64,000 nt of DNA from Bremerella sp. JC817 (GCF_040718835.1 NZ_JBFEFG010000253.1:62001-126000); one strand, 5' to 3'. Counted from the first letter of the stretch, positions 44,568-56,645 are shown. Numbers and translations are program-made. The notes: a model not told the origin generated them from the letters alone.

Positions 44568-45878
44568 TTAGGTTACCGCCAGCTTCAGAACGTCTTTGGT
44601 GAAAATGGTTTGCTTGCGGTCTGGGCCAACCGAGACCACACCCACCGGGAAGCCAACCAGTTCTTCAATCCGTCGGACGTAGGCCAGTGCGTTGGCTGGC
44701 AAGTCGTCCAGGCTGCGAGCACCGGTGATTTCTTCGGCCCAGCCTGGCATCGTTTCGTAAATAGGCTTCAGATTGCGGATGTCGTCGACATGCGATGGGA
44801 AGCGGGTAATTTGCTCGCCATTGAGTTCATAGGAGGTGCAAATCTTGATTTCGTCGAACGTCGACAGCACGTCCAGCATCATCAGCGAGAGGACGTCGAT
44901 ACCGCTCACACGGGCTGTGTAGCGAACGGCGACGGCATCAAACCAGCCGGTACGTCGTGGACGGCCGGTGGTCGTGCCATATTCATTACCACGCTTGCGA
45001 ATCTTTTCGCCTGTTTCGTCGTGCAGCTCGGTGGGGAAGGGGCCTCCACCAACGCGGGTGCTGTAGGCTTTGGCGACACCAATTACCTGATCGATGTGCT
45101 TGGCGGGGACACCGGCACCTGCCGAGGCGCCAACGCCGGAGCTATTGCTGCTGGTCACGAACGGGTAGGTCCCGTGGTCAACGTCGAGCAAAGCGCCTTG
45201 GGCACCTTCAAAGAGAATGGTCTTCTGTTCGTCGACAGCGTTGAGCAGCAAGTCGGTCGAATCGCAGACGAACGGACGGAGTCGTTCGGCGTAGGCTGCG
45301 AATTCTTCGTAGATCTTATCGGGATCGAGCGGTTCGAACTGGCCGTCTTCGTACATGCTGGCGATCGTGCGATTCTTCTTCTCGCAGATCATGTAGACCT
45401 TGTCTTTGAAGTTCGGTCGCATCATGTCGCCGAGGCGGATCGCATAGCTGCGGCCCACTTTGTCGCGGTAGCAAGGGCCGATACCACGCAACGTGGTGCC
45501 GATGTTCTCGCCGTCGGCGGTTCCCTGGTTCATCGCACGGTCTTCGGCAATGTGCCAAGGGAAGATGATGTGCGAGCGATCGCTGAGACGCAAATTGTCG
45601 ATGGAAACGCCGCGCTCGGTCAGGGCGTCCATTTCACCAAGCAGGATGGGTGGATTGATGACCACCCCGGCGGTGATGACGTTCAGCACTTCACTGCGCA
45701 AGATACCACTCGGGATATGGTGCAGCTTGTAGACGTTCTCGCCGTCGACGACGGTGTGACCGGCATTCGCTCCGCCCAGAAAACGGGCCACGATATCGTG
45801 CTGCTGGGTCAAAAGATCGACGAGCTTACCTTTAGCCTCGTCACCCCACTGCAAACCAATAACACACGAACCAGCCAC
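44568..45878 (-). CDS. purA: Adenylosuccinate synthase
   Basis: A 436-residue PurA, which condenses IMP and aspartate with GTP on the way to AMP. Motifs are [19 protein letters not shown] (the GTP-binding P loop, with Ala in place of the usual Gly of GDEGKGK), [54 protein letters not shown] and [13 protein letters not shown]. Length is normal. It is monocistronic or the first gene before uppS/cdsA, with a possible terminator behind it. Confidence 0.96.
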   Translation of the reverse strand: MAGSCVIGLQWGDEAKGKLVDLLTQQHDIVARFLGGANAGHTVVDGENVYKLHHIPSGILRSEVLNVITAGVVINPPILLGEMDALTERGVSIDNLRLSDRSHIIFPWHIAEDRAMNQGTADGENIGTTLRGIGPCYRDKVGRSYAIRLGDMMRPNFKDKVYMICEKKNRTIASMYEDGQFEPLDPDKIYEEFAAYAERLRPFVCDSTDLLLNAVDEQKTILFEGAQGALLDVDHGTYPFVTSSNSSGVGASAGAGVPAKHIDQVIGVAKAYSTRVGGGPFPTELHDETGEKIRKRGNEYGTTTGRPRRTGWFDAVAVRYTARVSGIDVLSLMMLDVLSTFDEIKICTSYELNGEQITRFPSHVDDIRNLKPIYETMPGWAEEITGARSLDDLPANALAYVRRIEELVGFPVGVVSVGPDRKQTIFTKDVLKLAVT

Positions 45879-46107
45879 AAACCTTCTCCAGTGATAGCAA
45901 TCAATTCAGGACGAACCCACCTAGTGTAGCGCGAATCGGGGGAGGTGGTCAACGAGGCGAACCACCCCGGAAACGCCAATCTGGGGGAATTAACCTTCAT
46001 TCCAACAGGCCAAACCGATACACTTCCCGATACCGGGAGCCTGCTCTCGAATTCCCGAAATTCTGGTCATTTATCACAATTTGCAACCTTCTTCACTCGC
46101 TGCTGCC

Positions 46108-47712
46108 ATGAATTCGCTGCTTGTCCTGGCACTTCTGATGGCCACTCCGGAAGCCCCGGCAAACCAAGGCTTCGATACGCTGGTGGTCTGTCCGCAGCCC
46201 TACGTTGCCGCCATGCAGCCCTGGTTTGACTACCGAATGAAGCAGGGACACCGGATCGGGGTGGTCACCGATACGTCCTCGAAAGAAGCAATCCGAACGA
46301 CCATTCGCGAAGCGGCCGAGGCAGGTCCTCTCCAACAGGTGCTGTTAGTGGGGGACGCGATCGCCGATCAATCGGACGCCATCGGCGTGCCGGTTCATTA
46401 CCAGAAGGCGGTCGTGAATGTCTTGTTTGGCTCGGAGCCTGAAATTCCGACCGACAACTTCTATGCGGACCTGAACGACGACCAGATCCCGGACATCGCG
46501 GTCGGGCGGTTTTCGGTAAGCAGTGAAGAAGAATTGAAGACGATCGTGGCCAAGACGTTGGCTTACGAAACCAAGCTTCCTTCCGGCGACTGGCAACGGC
46601 GATTGCACTTTGTGGCAGGCCTCGGTGGCTTTGGTTCGGTGGTCGATACCTTGATGGAATCGGTTACCAAGAAATTTCTGACCGACGAAATTCCGGCCCA
46701 CTTCGATGCCGTCGTGGCCCAGGGAAGCTGGCAAAGTATCTACTGCCCCGACCCTCGCGAGTTCCGCGATGAAGTCCTGAAGCAGCTCAACGATGGTGGA
46801 TTGTTCTGGGTGTATATGGGGCATGGGCATGTCGAGCACCTCGACTATGTTCGAGTACCCAATGATGCCTTCCCGATTTTCTCGAACAACGATGCCCTGG
46901 CTCTACGCAACGAGCGCTCGAACCCGATCGCAATCTTTCTGGCCTGTTACACAGGGGCTTTCGATGCCCCACGAGACTGCCTGGCGGAGCGACTCCACCG
47001 AGCAAAAGGTGGGCCGGTCGCGGTTTATGCCGGATCGCGTGTGACGATGCCTTACGCCATGGGTGTCATGGGCACGGAGATGCTGCAGCAGTATTTCGTC
47101 GAGAAACAACCAACGCTGGGGCAACTGATTCTGCATGCCAAGCAGGAAACCATTCGCCAGAGTGGCAAGTCAGGCAATCGCAAGATGCTCGACACAATGG
47201 CCAGCCTCGTCAGTCCCAAGCCGAAACTGCTGCGGGAAGAACGGCTTGAACATATGGCTTTGTTCAACCTGCTTGGCGACCCGCTGCTGAAGCTACCGCA
47301 TGCTTCGCCGGTCGAGATTGAGGCACCCAAAGTAGCCGAGCCAGGGCAGACGATCGAAATCGCGGGCACCACCGAAATAGCGGGTAAGGTCCATGTGGAG
47401 TTGGTCTGTCGACGCGATGGATGTGTCGAAACGCTCGCTAAGCGGGCACTCTACGATGCCCGTCACGATCAACTGGCGAGCTACAACCAGACCTACCAAT
47501 CAGCCAACGATCGCTGTTGGGAATCGGTCGAGGTGCTGCCGGTCGACGGCAACTTCACCACCCGTTTGTTGGTGCCAGAGGCCTGCGAGGGGCCATGTCA
47601 TGTCCGAGTTTGGGTGGAAGGTGCTTCGCAAGTCGGGTTAGGTTCGCACGATATCGAGATCCGATCACGCCCTGCGAAGCCGCAAACCGAAGGGGAACTG
47701 GCCGGCCAGTAG
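46108..47712 (+). CDS. Exported C25-family (gingipain-like) cysteine peptidase
   Basis: A 534-residue exported protein. The ATG at 46108 gives a short Sec signal (MNSLLVLALLMATPEAPA); a TTG at 46081 is less likely. The catalytic domain matches peptidase C25: LQQVLLVGDA, DNFYADLNDDQIPDIAVGRFSVSSEEEL, VYMGHGHVEHL (His239/His241) and PIAIFLACYTGAFD (Cys280), then VYAGSRVTMPYAMGVMG. The C-terminal 130 residues form a beta-sandwich-like region (VAEPGQTIEIAGTTEIAGKVHVELV). There is no T9SS tail. It is a single gene with no inhibitor or partner next to it. Function outside the cell or in the periplasm is inferred. Confidence 0.85.
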   Translation: MNSLLVLALLMATPEAPANQGFDTLVVCPQPYVAAMQPWFDYRMKQGHRIGVVTDTSSKEAIRTTIREAAEAGPLQQVLLVGDAIADQSDAIGVPVHYQKAVVNVLFGSEPEIPTDNFYADLNDDQIPDIAVGRFSVSSEEELKTIVAKTLAYETKLPSGDWQRRLHFVAGLGGFGSVVDTLMESVTKKFLTDEIPAHFDAVVAQGSWQSIYCPDPREFRDEVLKQLNDGGLFWVYMGHGHVEHLDYVRVPNDAFPIFSNNDALALRNERSNPIAIFLACYTGAFDAPRDCLAERLHRAKGGPVAVYAGSRVTMPYAMGVMGTEMLQQYFVEKQPTLGQLILHAKQETIRQSGKSGNRKMLDTMASLVSPKPKLLREERLEHMALFNLLGDPLLKLPHASPVEIEAPKVAEPGQTIEIAGTTEIAGKVHVELVCRRDGCVETLAKRALYDARHDQLASYNQTYQSANDRCWESVEVLPVDGNFTTRLLVPEACEGPCHVRVWVEGASQVGLGSHDIEIRSRPAKPQTEGELAGQ

Positions 47713-47929
47713 CCACTCGATCGGTCACGGAATTGCGAGAAGATCGCCACTAAGTTGCTTTTCGGGAATTTCTCTCCCGAGAACGCTTGATTCATGCTGT
47801 AGGATCAAGGTAGAGTAAATTGCAAATCGGGCGTTGCTCGCCCGGATTCCTAAGGGTCGGCACTTGCTCCGAAGATGTCAGCCGACCTCCCGCCTGAACT
47901 ACCAACCTTCCGCAGAACGGGACGTTCTT

Positions 47930-50900
47930 ATGAGATCGCGGCTACTTCGTGGCAATTGGCGCTGGATAGCTTTCAGCGTTTGCTTGGTAACCTTGGCCGG
48001 TTCGGCCCAGATGGCCAACGCCGAAGGTACCGACGAGATTGACTTCAACCGCGATATCCGTCCGCTGCTGTCTGATCGATGCTACGCCTGCCATGGCCCT
48101 GACGAAAATCACCGGGCTGGGGGGATTCGTTTCGATCAGGCCGAAAGTGCCTACGGCGAAGCGGACTCTGGTGAGATCGCCATCGTGCCTGGCAAGCCAG
48201 ACGAGAGCGAACTGATCGCTCGAATTGTCAGTCAGGACGAATCAATCCAGATGCCTCCACCAGACTCGAACAAGAAGTTGAGTCCGGAGGAGATCGAGAC
48301 CTTGCGACGTTGGATCGCTCAGGGAGCCAAATACCAGTCGCACTGGTCGTTTGAAGTTCCCCATAAAAGCGATCCACCACAAACCACGCTCGCCGGCTGG
48401 GATCAAACCGAGATCGATCGTTTTCTGGCGGCTCGTCTCGAAAAAGAGAAGCTGACTCCATCGGCCGAAGCGGACAAGCGAACGTTGATTCGCCGCGTGA
48501 CCTTCACGCTGACCGGCATGCCACCCACGATCGAAGAGGTCGATGCCTTCCTGGCCGATGAATCGCCTGATGCCTACGAGAAAGTGGTCGACCGTCTCTT
48601 GGCGTCGCCCAAGTATGGCGAACACATGGCTCGGCATTGGCTCGATGCGGCCCGCTTCGCCGATACGCACGGCTTGCACCTGGACAACTTCCGCGAGATG
48701 TGGATGTACCGTGACTGGGTCATTCAGGCCTTGAACGACAACAAGCCTTACGACGTCTTTCTGACCGAGCAGTTGGCAGGCGATCTGTTGCCCAATCCAT
48801 CGTGGGAACAGAAGGTGGCCTCTGGCTTCAATCGTTGCAACGTGACGACCAACGAAGGTGGTTCGATCACGGAAGAAGTCAAAATGCGAAACGTCAACGA
48901 TCGCGTGGTTACCACCGGCACCGTCTTCATGGGGCTGACCATGGACTGCACGCGTTGCCACGACCATAAGTACGACCCGCTGAAGCAAAAAGACTTTTAC
49001 GCGATGTACGCGTTCTTCAACAGCATCGACGGCAGCCCGATGGATGGCAACGTGAAAGATCACGCTCCGTCCATCTACTCGAAAGAGGCGGTCGAGCAGA
49101 TCGCATCGTTCGATCAGCAAATCAAAGCGAAGAAAGAAGAAACTCAAGCGACCCTCGCCAAGATCGAATACCAGGACCCAGGTCCCGGCGTCGACAATCC
49201 GGAAGTCAAAGCGGAAGAAGTGGTCTGGATCGAAGATGCTCCGCCGGAAGGTGGCGTGGTCAGTGGCAACTACAACTGGGTTGCCGCACCGGAGCCTGTC
49301 TTCAGTGGCGAGAAGTCTGCCAAGCGAACTTCGACCGGCAACGATCAGGTCTTCTTCACCGGGGCGAAGACTCCTTTGACGATCTTCAAAGGGGACGTGA
49401 TGTTCGGTTACGTCTACCTCGATCCGAAGAACCCGCCGCGTGAAATCATGTTCCAGTGGAACGACGGCGACTGGGATCAACGGGCCTATTGGGGCGAAGA
49501 CCTCATCCCTTACGGCAACAACGGTTCGACCAAGCATCGCCTCGGAGATCTACCGGAAGCGGGCAAATGGGTTCGTCTCGAGATCCCGATCGACAAGGTC
49601 AAACTGAAGGAAGGTGCCAAGATCAACGGATGGGCATTCACGCAGTTTGACGGGACCGTGTATTGGGACAAGGCAGGCGTCGTGACGAAGTACGGCAAGT
49701 CGCCGCAGTTCAAGTCGATGGTGGCCTGGACCGAATACGCCGCGAAGAATCTCGATACGGTCATTCCTGAAAACAAGCAGGTTACCGAAATCCTGAAGAA
49801 GGCAGCTGATCAACGCAACGAAGAAGAGGCTAAGAAACTGCAGCGATACTTCCTCGAGTTTGTCTGTGCTGACACGCAGGAAACCTTCGACAAGCTACGT
49901 GCCGATCTGAAGTCGCTGGCCGACCAGCGCAGCAGCGTGGTTAAGGATTCCCCCACGACATTGATCTACAAGGAAGCGGCCAAGCCGGTAAAGGCCTTCA
50001 TCCTGGAACGTGGCGAGTACGATCAAATAGGGGAAGAAGTGACTCGCGATGTCCCATCGTTCCTGCCGCCGATGACCGAAGAGATGCCACGCGATCGTTT
50101 GGGCCTGGCCATGTGGCTGTTGGCTCCGAACCATCCGCTGACCGCCCGCGTTGCGGTGAATCGTTACTGGCAGCATGTTTTCGGAACGGGCCTGGTGAAG
50201 ACGTCGGAAGACTTCGGTTCCCAAGGAAGTGTCCCCAGCCATCCGCAACTGCTGGATAACCTGGCGGTCGAGTTCCGCGAGAATGGTTGGGACATCAAGC
50301 GATTGATGAAACGGATGGTGATGACGGCCGCCTATCGCCAATCGTCCGATGTCTCGCCTGAGATGGCCAAGCGTGATCCTGAGAATCGTCTGCTGGCTCG
50401 CGGACCTCGCTTCCGTCTGGATGCCGAGTCGCTCCGAGATCAAGCTTTGGCTGTGAGCGGACTGCTAGTGGAAACCATCGGCGGTCCGTCGGTGAAGCCT
50501 CCCCAGCCCGATGGGCTTTGGAAGGCAGTCGGTTACTCTGGCAGTAACACCGTGCAGTTCAAGGCGGACGAAGGTCACGAGAAGATCCATCGCCGAACGC
50601 TCTACACGTTCATCAAGCGAACCGCGTTGGCTCCGCAGCTTAGTACGTTCGACGCGCCCAATCGCGAGTCATGTACCGTCCGTCGCGAACGAACTAATAC
50701 GCCGCTTCAAGCATTGCTGCTGCTGAACGATCCACAGTACGTCGAAGCGGCTGTCGCTTTGGCAGGCCGGACGATGGACACCGGCGGTGCCGATCCAGTC
50801 TCGAAGATTGACTATCTGATTTCGCTCTGCCTGCTCGATCCCGAGAACCAGGTTCTGCGAAAAGAACTCGAATCGCTCTACTTCGATAGCTTGACCTACT

Positions 50901-51025
50901 TCCAGGAAAACCCGGAAGCCGCGAGCAAGCTGGTTGGTAAAGACGAGAACCCGGCCGAACTGGCTGCCTGGGCGATTGTCTGCAACACGATTTTGAACCT
51001 CGATGAAGTAGTTACGCTGCGTTAA
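47930..51025 (+). CDS. Planctomycete DUF1549/DUF1553 protein with N-terminal cytochrome c motif
   Basis: A 1031-residue exported protein. The ATG at 47930 gives a Sec signal ([28 protein letters not shown]). It starts with a PSD1-type cytochrome region ([21 protein letters not shown], single CxxCH, then LRRWIAQGA), followed by DUF1549 ([48 protein letters not shown]) and DUF1553 (LARWL-type region [46 protein letters not shown]). A beta-rich insert lies around residues 430-560. These proteins always pair with DUF1501, here 32 bases on, and are thought to serve polysaccharide breakdown in planctomycetes. Confidence 0.92.
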   Translation: MRSRLLRGNWRWIAFSVCLVTLAGSAQMANAEGTDEIDFNRDIRPLLSDRCYACHGPDENHRAGGIRFDQAESAYGEADSGEIAIVPGKPDESELIARIVSQDESIQMPPPDSNKKLSPEEIETLRRWIAQGAKYQSHWSFEVPHKSDPPQTTLAGWDQTEIDRFLAARLEKEKLTPSAEADKRTLIRRVTFTLTGMPPTIEEVDAFLADESPDAYEKVVDRLLASPKYGEHMARHWLDAARFADTHGLHLDNFREMWMYRDWVIQALNDNKPYDVFLTEQLAGDLLPNPSWEQKVASGFNRCNVTTNEGGSITEEVKMRNVNDRVVTTGTVFMGLTMDCTRCHDHKYDPLKQKDFYAMYAFFNSIDGSPMDGNVKDHAPSIYSKEAVEQIASFDQQIKAKKEETQATLAKIEYQDPGPGVDNPEVKAEEVVWIEDAPPEGGVVSGNYNWVAAPEPVFSGEKSAKRTSTGNDQVFFTGAKTPLTIFKGDVMFGYVYLDPKNPPREIMFQWNDGDWDQRAYWGEDLIPYGNNGSTKHRLGDLPEAGKWVRLEIPIDKVKLKEGAKINGWAFTQFDGTVYWDKAGVVTKYGKSPQFKSMVAWTEYAAKNLDTVIPENKQVTEILKKAADQRNEEEAKKLQRYFLEFVCADTQETFDKLRADLKSLADQRSSVVKDSPTTLIYKEAAKPVKAFILERGEYDQIGEEVTRDVPSFLPPMTEEMPRDRLGLAMWLLAPNHPLTARVAVNRYWQHVFGTGLVKTSEDFGSQGSVPSHPQLLDNLAVEFRENGWDIKRLMKRMVMTAAYRQSSDVSPEMAKRDPENRLLARGPRFRLDAESLRDQALAVSGLLVETIGGPSVKPPQPDGLWKAVGYSGSNTVQFKADEGHEKIHRRTLYTFIKRTALAPQLSTFDAPNRESCTVRRERTNTPLQALLLLNDPQYVEAAVALAGRTMDTGGADPVSKIDYLISLCLLDPENQVLRKELESLYFDSLTYFQENPEAASKLVGKDENPAELAAWAIVCNTILNLDEVVTLR

Positions 51026-51059
51026 TCGCAGGGCCCCAGAACATTCAAAGGACCAAGTG

Positions 51060-52523
<1,464 letters not shown>

Positions 52524-52697
52524 CCTTCGATCGATGGATCCGACTTCGATCGAAGCCGCCGACGATATTTCCTGTTTGGGATCTCGCTCGCCAGAAGAGG
52601 AGAGCCACGGTTTGCCACGGGGGGCAAGCGAATCCCAAAGTTTTAGCCACGGTTCGTCGGCGGCAAGGGCAATGAGGGGGCGATTTCCATCGCCGAA

Positions 52698-53984
52698 CTA
52701 CTTGGTAGCCCGGCTGATGTAAGCAGGAATCTGCAGGTCTTCCTTGGAAGGCTTGATCATGGCACGAGCACGATCTTTGGCACTAACCAGGGTTCCCGAT
52801 TCCTGCGGCGAGGTCAGCGAGCGGAACTGCGAGGCCAACTGCTGCACTGCCGGTTGCATCAGCACGATTTCAGCCAGTTGCGAGCGAAGGTCCGCCGAGC
52901 TTCCCAGGACTGCGACCAGCGTTTCGTTCAAACCTTTGACCAGGTCGACGTTTTCTACCAGGGCGGGGACGCACTGGTCGAGGCGGGCAACCTGTTCTTC
53001 GATTTGATCGATCTTCTGCAGATTGTTCTGAGCAGTCGCGATCTTTTCTTCCTGCGAGTTCAAGTAGTCAACCAACCAGGCCATTTCGTCCAGATTCTTC
53101 GAGGCGGTGGTGGATTGCTGGTGAACGTCCAGGATACGCGAGTTCAAGCTGATCGCGTCGTAAGACAACTGCGTTGCCGAATCGAGCGTGTCGGCCAGCT
53201 TTTGAACCTGCAGATCCATCGACTTCTGGTCTTCCAGCAAGGCTTGGACATTGCCCAGAACAACGTTGGATTCTTCCGTGTTCACGGCCAGTTGCTGCAC
53301 GCGGTCCTGGTGCTTGGCAAGCATGTCGAGAGCACGACGCGTTTCGTCCGTTTGCGAAGCCAGATCGCAGAGGCTGCTCTGCAACTTCCAATGCGAATCG
53401 ACCGTGGCGGTCAGTTCTGGCATGAGGCACTGCTGGTTGATCAACTGCTGCTGGACAAGTTCGATCGAAGCCAGCGATTCCTGGGCTTTGTAGACCTGTG
53501 GACCACTCTTTTCCAGGCGAGCTGCCAGGGTTTCCAGTTCGTCCACACGCTGCTGGGCGGCGGCCAGCTTCATGTTGGCGTAGTCGAGGTTCGACTGCAG
53601 GGTGGCCAGCTTTTCGGCCGTTTGTTCTGCTGATCCAAGCTTCGTGGCGAGCACGCCGATTTCGGTGTGCAGGTCATTCGAGCGTTGGATCGTTTGACCC
53701 GACTTGTAGAGCATGCCGCTCTGCGATTCGAGTTGTGCCAGAAGCGAATTGGTTCGCTGGGTGGCGTCGCGGAATCCAGTCAGTTGGTCGAGCGGGTGGT
53801 GTGTTGCTTTGACATCCCGTTGAACCGCGGCCAGTTGTTTGACCAGATCTTGTTGCAGCCAGTACTGGGTGAAGGCGACACCCAGAGCGATTCCAAGTAC
53901 GAGACAGAAACCGCCAATGATGCCCGGGTTGTGCGTGGCCCAACCGAGATCGGCATCGTCTGAGTAATGATCGTTAATCGGCAT
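52698..53984 (-). CDS. Membrane-anchored coiled-coil protein
   Basis: A 428-residue protein from the ATG at 53984, which has GGAGGAG 6 bases upstream. It has one hydrophobic helix near residues 21-45 (IIGGFCLVLGIALGVAFTQYWL) and a soluble remainder with near-continuous coiled coil: repeated LETLAARLEKSGPQVYKAQESL-type stretches in which Leu, Gln, Asp and Val recur, up to about residue 395. The C-terminus is short and basic (YISRATK). The topology suggests a membrane anchor with a long rod inside or outside. It resembles no family I can name. It is monocistronic and faces a long AT-rich intergenic region. Confidence 0.78.
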   Translation of the reverse strand: MPINDHYSDDADLGWATHNPGIIGGFCLVLGIALGVAFTQYWLQQDLVKQLAAVQRDVKATHHPLDQLTGFRDATQRTNSLLAQLESQSGMLYKSGQTIQRSNDLHTEIGVLATKLGSAEQTAEKLATLQSNLDYANMKLAAAQQRVDELETLAARLEKSGPQVYKAQESLASIELVQQQLINQQCLMPELTATVDSHWKLQSSLCDLASQTDETRRALDMLAKHQDRVQQLAVNTEESNVVLGNVQALLEDQKSMDLQVQKLADTLDSATQLSYDAISLNSRILDVHQQSTTASKNLDEMAWLVDYLNSQEEKIATAQNNLQKIDQIEEQVARLDQCVPALVENVDLVKGLNETLVAVLGSSADLRSQLAEIVLMQPAVQQLASQFRSLTSPQESGTLVSAKDRARAMIKPSKEDLQIPAYISRATK

Positions 53985-54524
53985 ATGAAACTCCTCCGTG
54001 TTTTGATTGGCAACGTCCGTGCTCCTCGTGAGCACTTATCTTATCGAAAAGGACGCCTCGTTCGGAAAAGTCATCCCCTACCAATTCCCAAAGGTTTACT
54101 AGCACCCCGCACCCATCACCCAAATAACCGACACAGCCTGACCGTTATGTTAAGGTGATACAAATCTCTTTACCGAGCCGTAAAACTCGCGGTTTTCGCT
54201 CAAGTAGCGATCTCCCCCGGGCATGCTAAAAGGCTCTCATCGTTAAGCTTTTTCAAACGGTTGAACCCGTTTCGAGGGGAAGTTGGGGCGACTTATGAAG
54301 TTGCGGTGATTGTGAAAAAATGTTTAGTATTTTGTAAGTAGTGTTTGTGTCTCTAGTCACTTTTCATGCAGCGATCAGCCTCGTTTCAGCCATTCAAGGG
54401 GCTGACGCATCGCGATTGACCAATTCGTGGTCATGCTTATTCGTTCGAGGTAGGCTGACAGGTATAATCGGCCAACTTTCTATCGATACGATGTGTTCAA
54501 TCGGTATTCTCGTTACGGCTACGC
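53985..54524. other. Long intergenic region upstream of two divergent genes
   Basis: A 540-base gap, the longest of the window, between the coiled-coil gene (minus) and the esterase lipoprotein gene (plus). It is clearly AT-rich around 54150-54350, with runs such as GTGAAAAAATG, and should carry both promoters. A frame at 54341-54583 is not supported by a start signal. I see no RNA gene. Confidence 0.5.
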
Positions 54525-55250
54525 ATGGGCAAGACCATTCTCCTGCTGATCATCACCGCCGCGGTCGTTGGTTGTCAGTTTGACTCACCACCGCAATTGC
54601 CGACGCAGACTTTAACTGTCGACGACGAGGTGCGACGTTTTCAATTGAGGGTGCCTTTGGACACGTCCAGGGGGCTGCCGCTGGTGATTGCCTGGCATGG
54701 GATCGGTGATTCCGCCGATTCGTTCATGCAGTATTCGCAGTGGGATCGGCTCGCGGTGAAGGAAGGCTTTGTGTTGGCCGTGCCTGATTCCGGAGGAAAG
54801 ATGTGGCAGATCCCGGCTACGGACGATGATGCCGAGGCGACGTCTCGCGATATAAAGTTTTTCGATCATCTGGTGAATGATGTTGCCCGTAAGGTGCCGG
54901 TCGACCGCGATCGTATCTATGTCATGGGAATGTCGCAGGGAGCGATCTTTGTCTATGCCTTGGCAAAGCAGCGACCAGACGAGATTGCGGCGGCGGTGGT
55001 GCACTCCGCGAGTGTGCCGCGTGGAATGAAACTCGATGCGACGATGCCGCCGCTGTTCATGATTGCCGGGACGGAAGATCTCGTTTGCGAAGCGATGCGA
55101 GAGGATGCCGAGTCACTCGCGGCGTCTGGGGTACACTGTCAGATGACCGAAGTGCCAGGGATCGGGCATCAATGGTCGACGCAGCACAATGACGCGATGT
55201 GGACCTACTTAAAGTCGTTCAAGCGAACTGTTCCGGCTGAACAAGAATGA
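54525..55250 (+). CDS. Esterase lipoprotein (PHB depolymerase-like alpha/beta hydrolase)
   Basis: A 241-residue lipoprotein with lipobox AVVGC (Cys17) and an alpha/beta hydrolase domain of the PHB depolymerase/LpqC type. The oxyanion strand reads LPLVIAWHGIGDSADSF, the nucleophile elbow GMSQG (Ser137), the acid lies in MIAGTEDLVCEA (Asp), and the catalytic His in GIGHQWST. The family cleaves esters of aliphatic or aromatic acids, such as feruloyl or polyhydroxybutyrate. Its substrate is unknown. The last 32 bases overlap the convergent phosphatase-VOC gene. Confidence 0.85.
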   Translation: MGKTILLLIITAAVVGCQFDSPPQLPTQTLTVDDEVRRFQLRVPLDTSRGLPLVIAWHGIGDSADSFMQYSQWDRLAVKEGFVLAVPDSGGKMWQIPATDDDAEATSRDIKFFDHLVNDVARKVPVDRDRIYVMGMSQGAIFVYALAKQRPDEIAAAVVHSASVPRGMKLDATMPPLFMIAGTEDLVCEAMREDAESLAASGVHCQMTEVPGIGHQWSTQHNDAMWTYLKSFKRTVPAEQE

Positions 55251-56004
55251 CTGTTCTTCCGTCCGGATCGCGAACGATTGCCTGACGGCCCCATTCCATC
55301 GATTCCGGTTGCCGGACAATATCGGTTCCGCTCGCGGTCAGCCCAGCAAGCAGATTGTCGACTTCGACCACGTTGAATCCAATGCTCGTCGTCGGCTTTT
55401 CAACGGTCCCTTCTGTTCGGGGATAGATCTCGAAGACAAACTGTTCGACCGTGGTTGACCAATGCAAGGGACCAGAGCCGTGACGTTCTTCTTGAAACGT
55501 AAGCCCCAGTTGTTCATAAAATGCGACAAGTCGACTTGGCTCGCTGGTGCGAATGACCAACAAGTTTGGGCGAGAGGCGAGATAGGACGCGTCCGGAAAG
55601 GTCATCGCGACTTCCGACAACAGGCCAGGCGAAAGATCGTGTGGGCCGCTCGCGGTGACTTGCTGGACGGCAGACTCGAGGGAGATCTTATTGACCTGGG
55701 CGAGAGCTGCCGCCGTAATGATTGGCGAACGACTCATGCCGCCGCTACAAGCAACCACGGTAGGGCGTTCGTCTTGGATCAGTTCGACGAGCGAGAGCAC
55801 CGAACAATTGAGAACCGCCCGCTCGTTTCCGCTTCCATCGAGTAGTGGAAAGCGGGCATACAAGATGTCTCGCGGAAAGGCGATGGGAGGCTCTTCCATC
55901 GCCAGGTCGATGATTGCCGTGACCCCTTCTGCCAGCACGCTTCGGATGTCGCGGACTTGACGGGCATTGGCAATCCAGAGCTTTCCGGGAAGGATGTTAC
56001 GCAT
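55219..56004 (-). CDS. Dual-specificity phosphatase fused to a VOC (glyoxalase-like) domain
   Basis: A 261-residue two-domain protein from the ATG at 56004 (a longer frame adds 32 unlikely residues). Residues 1-135 form a dual-specificity protein phosphatase: the P loop CSGGMSRS (86-93) has the catalytic Cys and Arg, and the general acid is probably Asp56 in LLDGSGN. Residues 148-261 form a VOC domain (NLLVIRTSEPSRLVAFYEQLGLTFQEERHG, then FEIYPRT, and RDPDGRTVILVQ). The fusion lies in one continuous frame. The VOC metal ligands are not obviously all present. The gene converges on and overlaps the esterase gene by 32 bases. Its role is unknown. Confidence 0.82.
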   Translation of the reverse strand: MRNILPGKLWIANARQVRDIRSVLAEGVTAIIDLAMEEPPIAFPRDILYARFPLLDGSGNERAVLNCSVLSLVELIQDERPTVVACSGGMSRSPIITAAALAQVNKISLESAVQQVTASGPHDLSPGLLSEVAMTFPDASYLASRPNLLVIRTSEPSRLVAFYEQLGLTFQEERHGSGPLHWSTTVEQFVFEIYPRTEGTVEKPTTSIGFNVVEVDNLLAGLTASGTDIVRQPESMEWGRQAIVRDPDGRTVILVQPEQFA

Positions 56005-56150
56005 GACAGGGGCCTTTGCTAGTAATCCTACGGTTTCTCCCTCGACTTTCCTATGAGCCGAGATTGAGCCCAACCCCCTCGCGCAGTATGCTGAGGACAT
56101 CGCGCCCCATTGATTCGTAGGGCCTTCATGGCATTGCCTGGGATAATTCG

Positions 56151-56645
56151 ATGAAAGTTGCCAAGAATACGGTTGTTTCCATTGCTTACACGCTGAAAGA
56201 CGCGGAAGGTAACGTCCTCGACGCTGCCGATGCCTCCGAGCCTTTGGCCTATCTGCATGGTATCGGAAACTTGATTCCCGGCATGGAAAAGGCTCTGGAT
56301 AATCGCGATTCTGGCGAAAGCTTCGAGGTCGTCATTCCTCCGGAAGAAGGCTATGGCGCCTTCGACGACGACCTGGTCTGGGAACTGGACAAAGACCAGT
56401 TCGGTGAACTTGGCGAAGTGGAAGTCGGCACTCAGTTTGTTCTGGAAACCGAGGATGATCAGGTCCTGGTGACCGTGGTCGAAATCCGTGACGAAGTCGT
56501 GATTGTCGACGGAAATCACGAACTCGCCGACGAGACACTTTTCTTCGAGATCACCGTCCTCGAAGTTCGCGATGCCACTCCGGAAGAGCTCGACCATGGC
56601 CATGCTCACGGTCCCGGTAGCGCTCACGATCACGACCACGGTTAA
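56151..56645 (+). CDS. slyD: FKBP-type peptidyl-prolyl isomerase SlyD
   Basis: A 164-residue SlyD-like FKBP-type prolyl isomerase and chaperone. The FKBP half (VVSIAYTLKDAEGNVLDAA, LHGIGNLIPGMEKAL, FEVVIPPEEGYG) encloses an IF (insert-in-flap) domain (about 75-125), and the C-terminal tail is His-rich (HGHAHGPGSAHDHDHG), which in E. coli SlyD binds nickel. The protein should help fold proteins in the cytoplasm and may handle metal. It lies 146 bases after the phosphatase-VOC start on the other strand and 124 bases before ubiD. Confidence 0.93.
   Translation: MKVAKNTVVSIAYTLKDAEGNVLDAADASEPLAYLHGIGNLIPGMEKALDNRDSGESFEVVIPPEEGYGAFDDDLVWELDKDQFGELGEVEVGTQFVLETEDDQVLVTVVEIRDEVVIVDGNHELADETLFFEITVLEVRDATPEELDHGHAHGPGSAHDHDHG

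Noticed and set aside
43716..45929. A 737-codon plus-strand frame
   Set aside because: It runs antisense through uppS and purA, both clearly real by motif. It shows no domain and arises from codon bias on the opposite strand.
48242..49537. A 431-codon minus-strand frame
   Set aside because: It is antisense to the DUF1549/DUF1553 gene, has no recognisable motif and no start signal.
54341..54583. A small gene in the 54 kb intergenic region
   Set aside because: The start lacks a ribosome-binding site, the frame overlaps the esterase start and no motif is visible.
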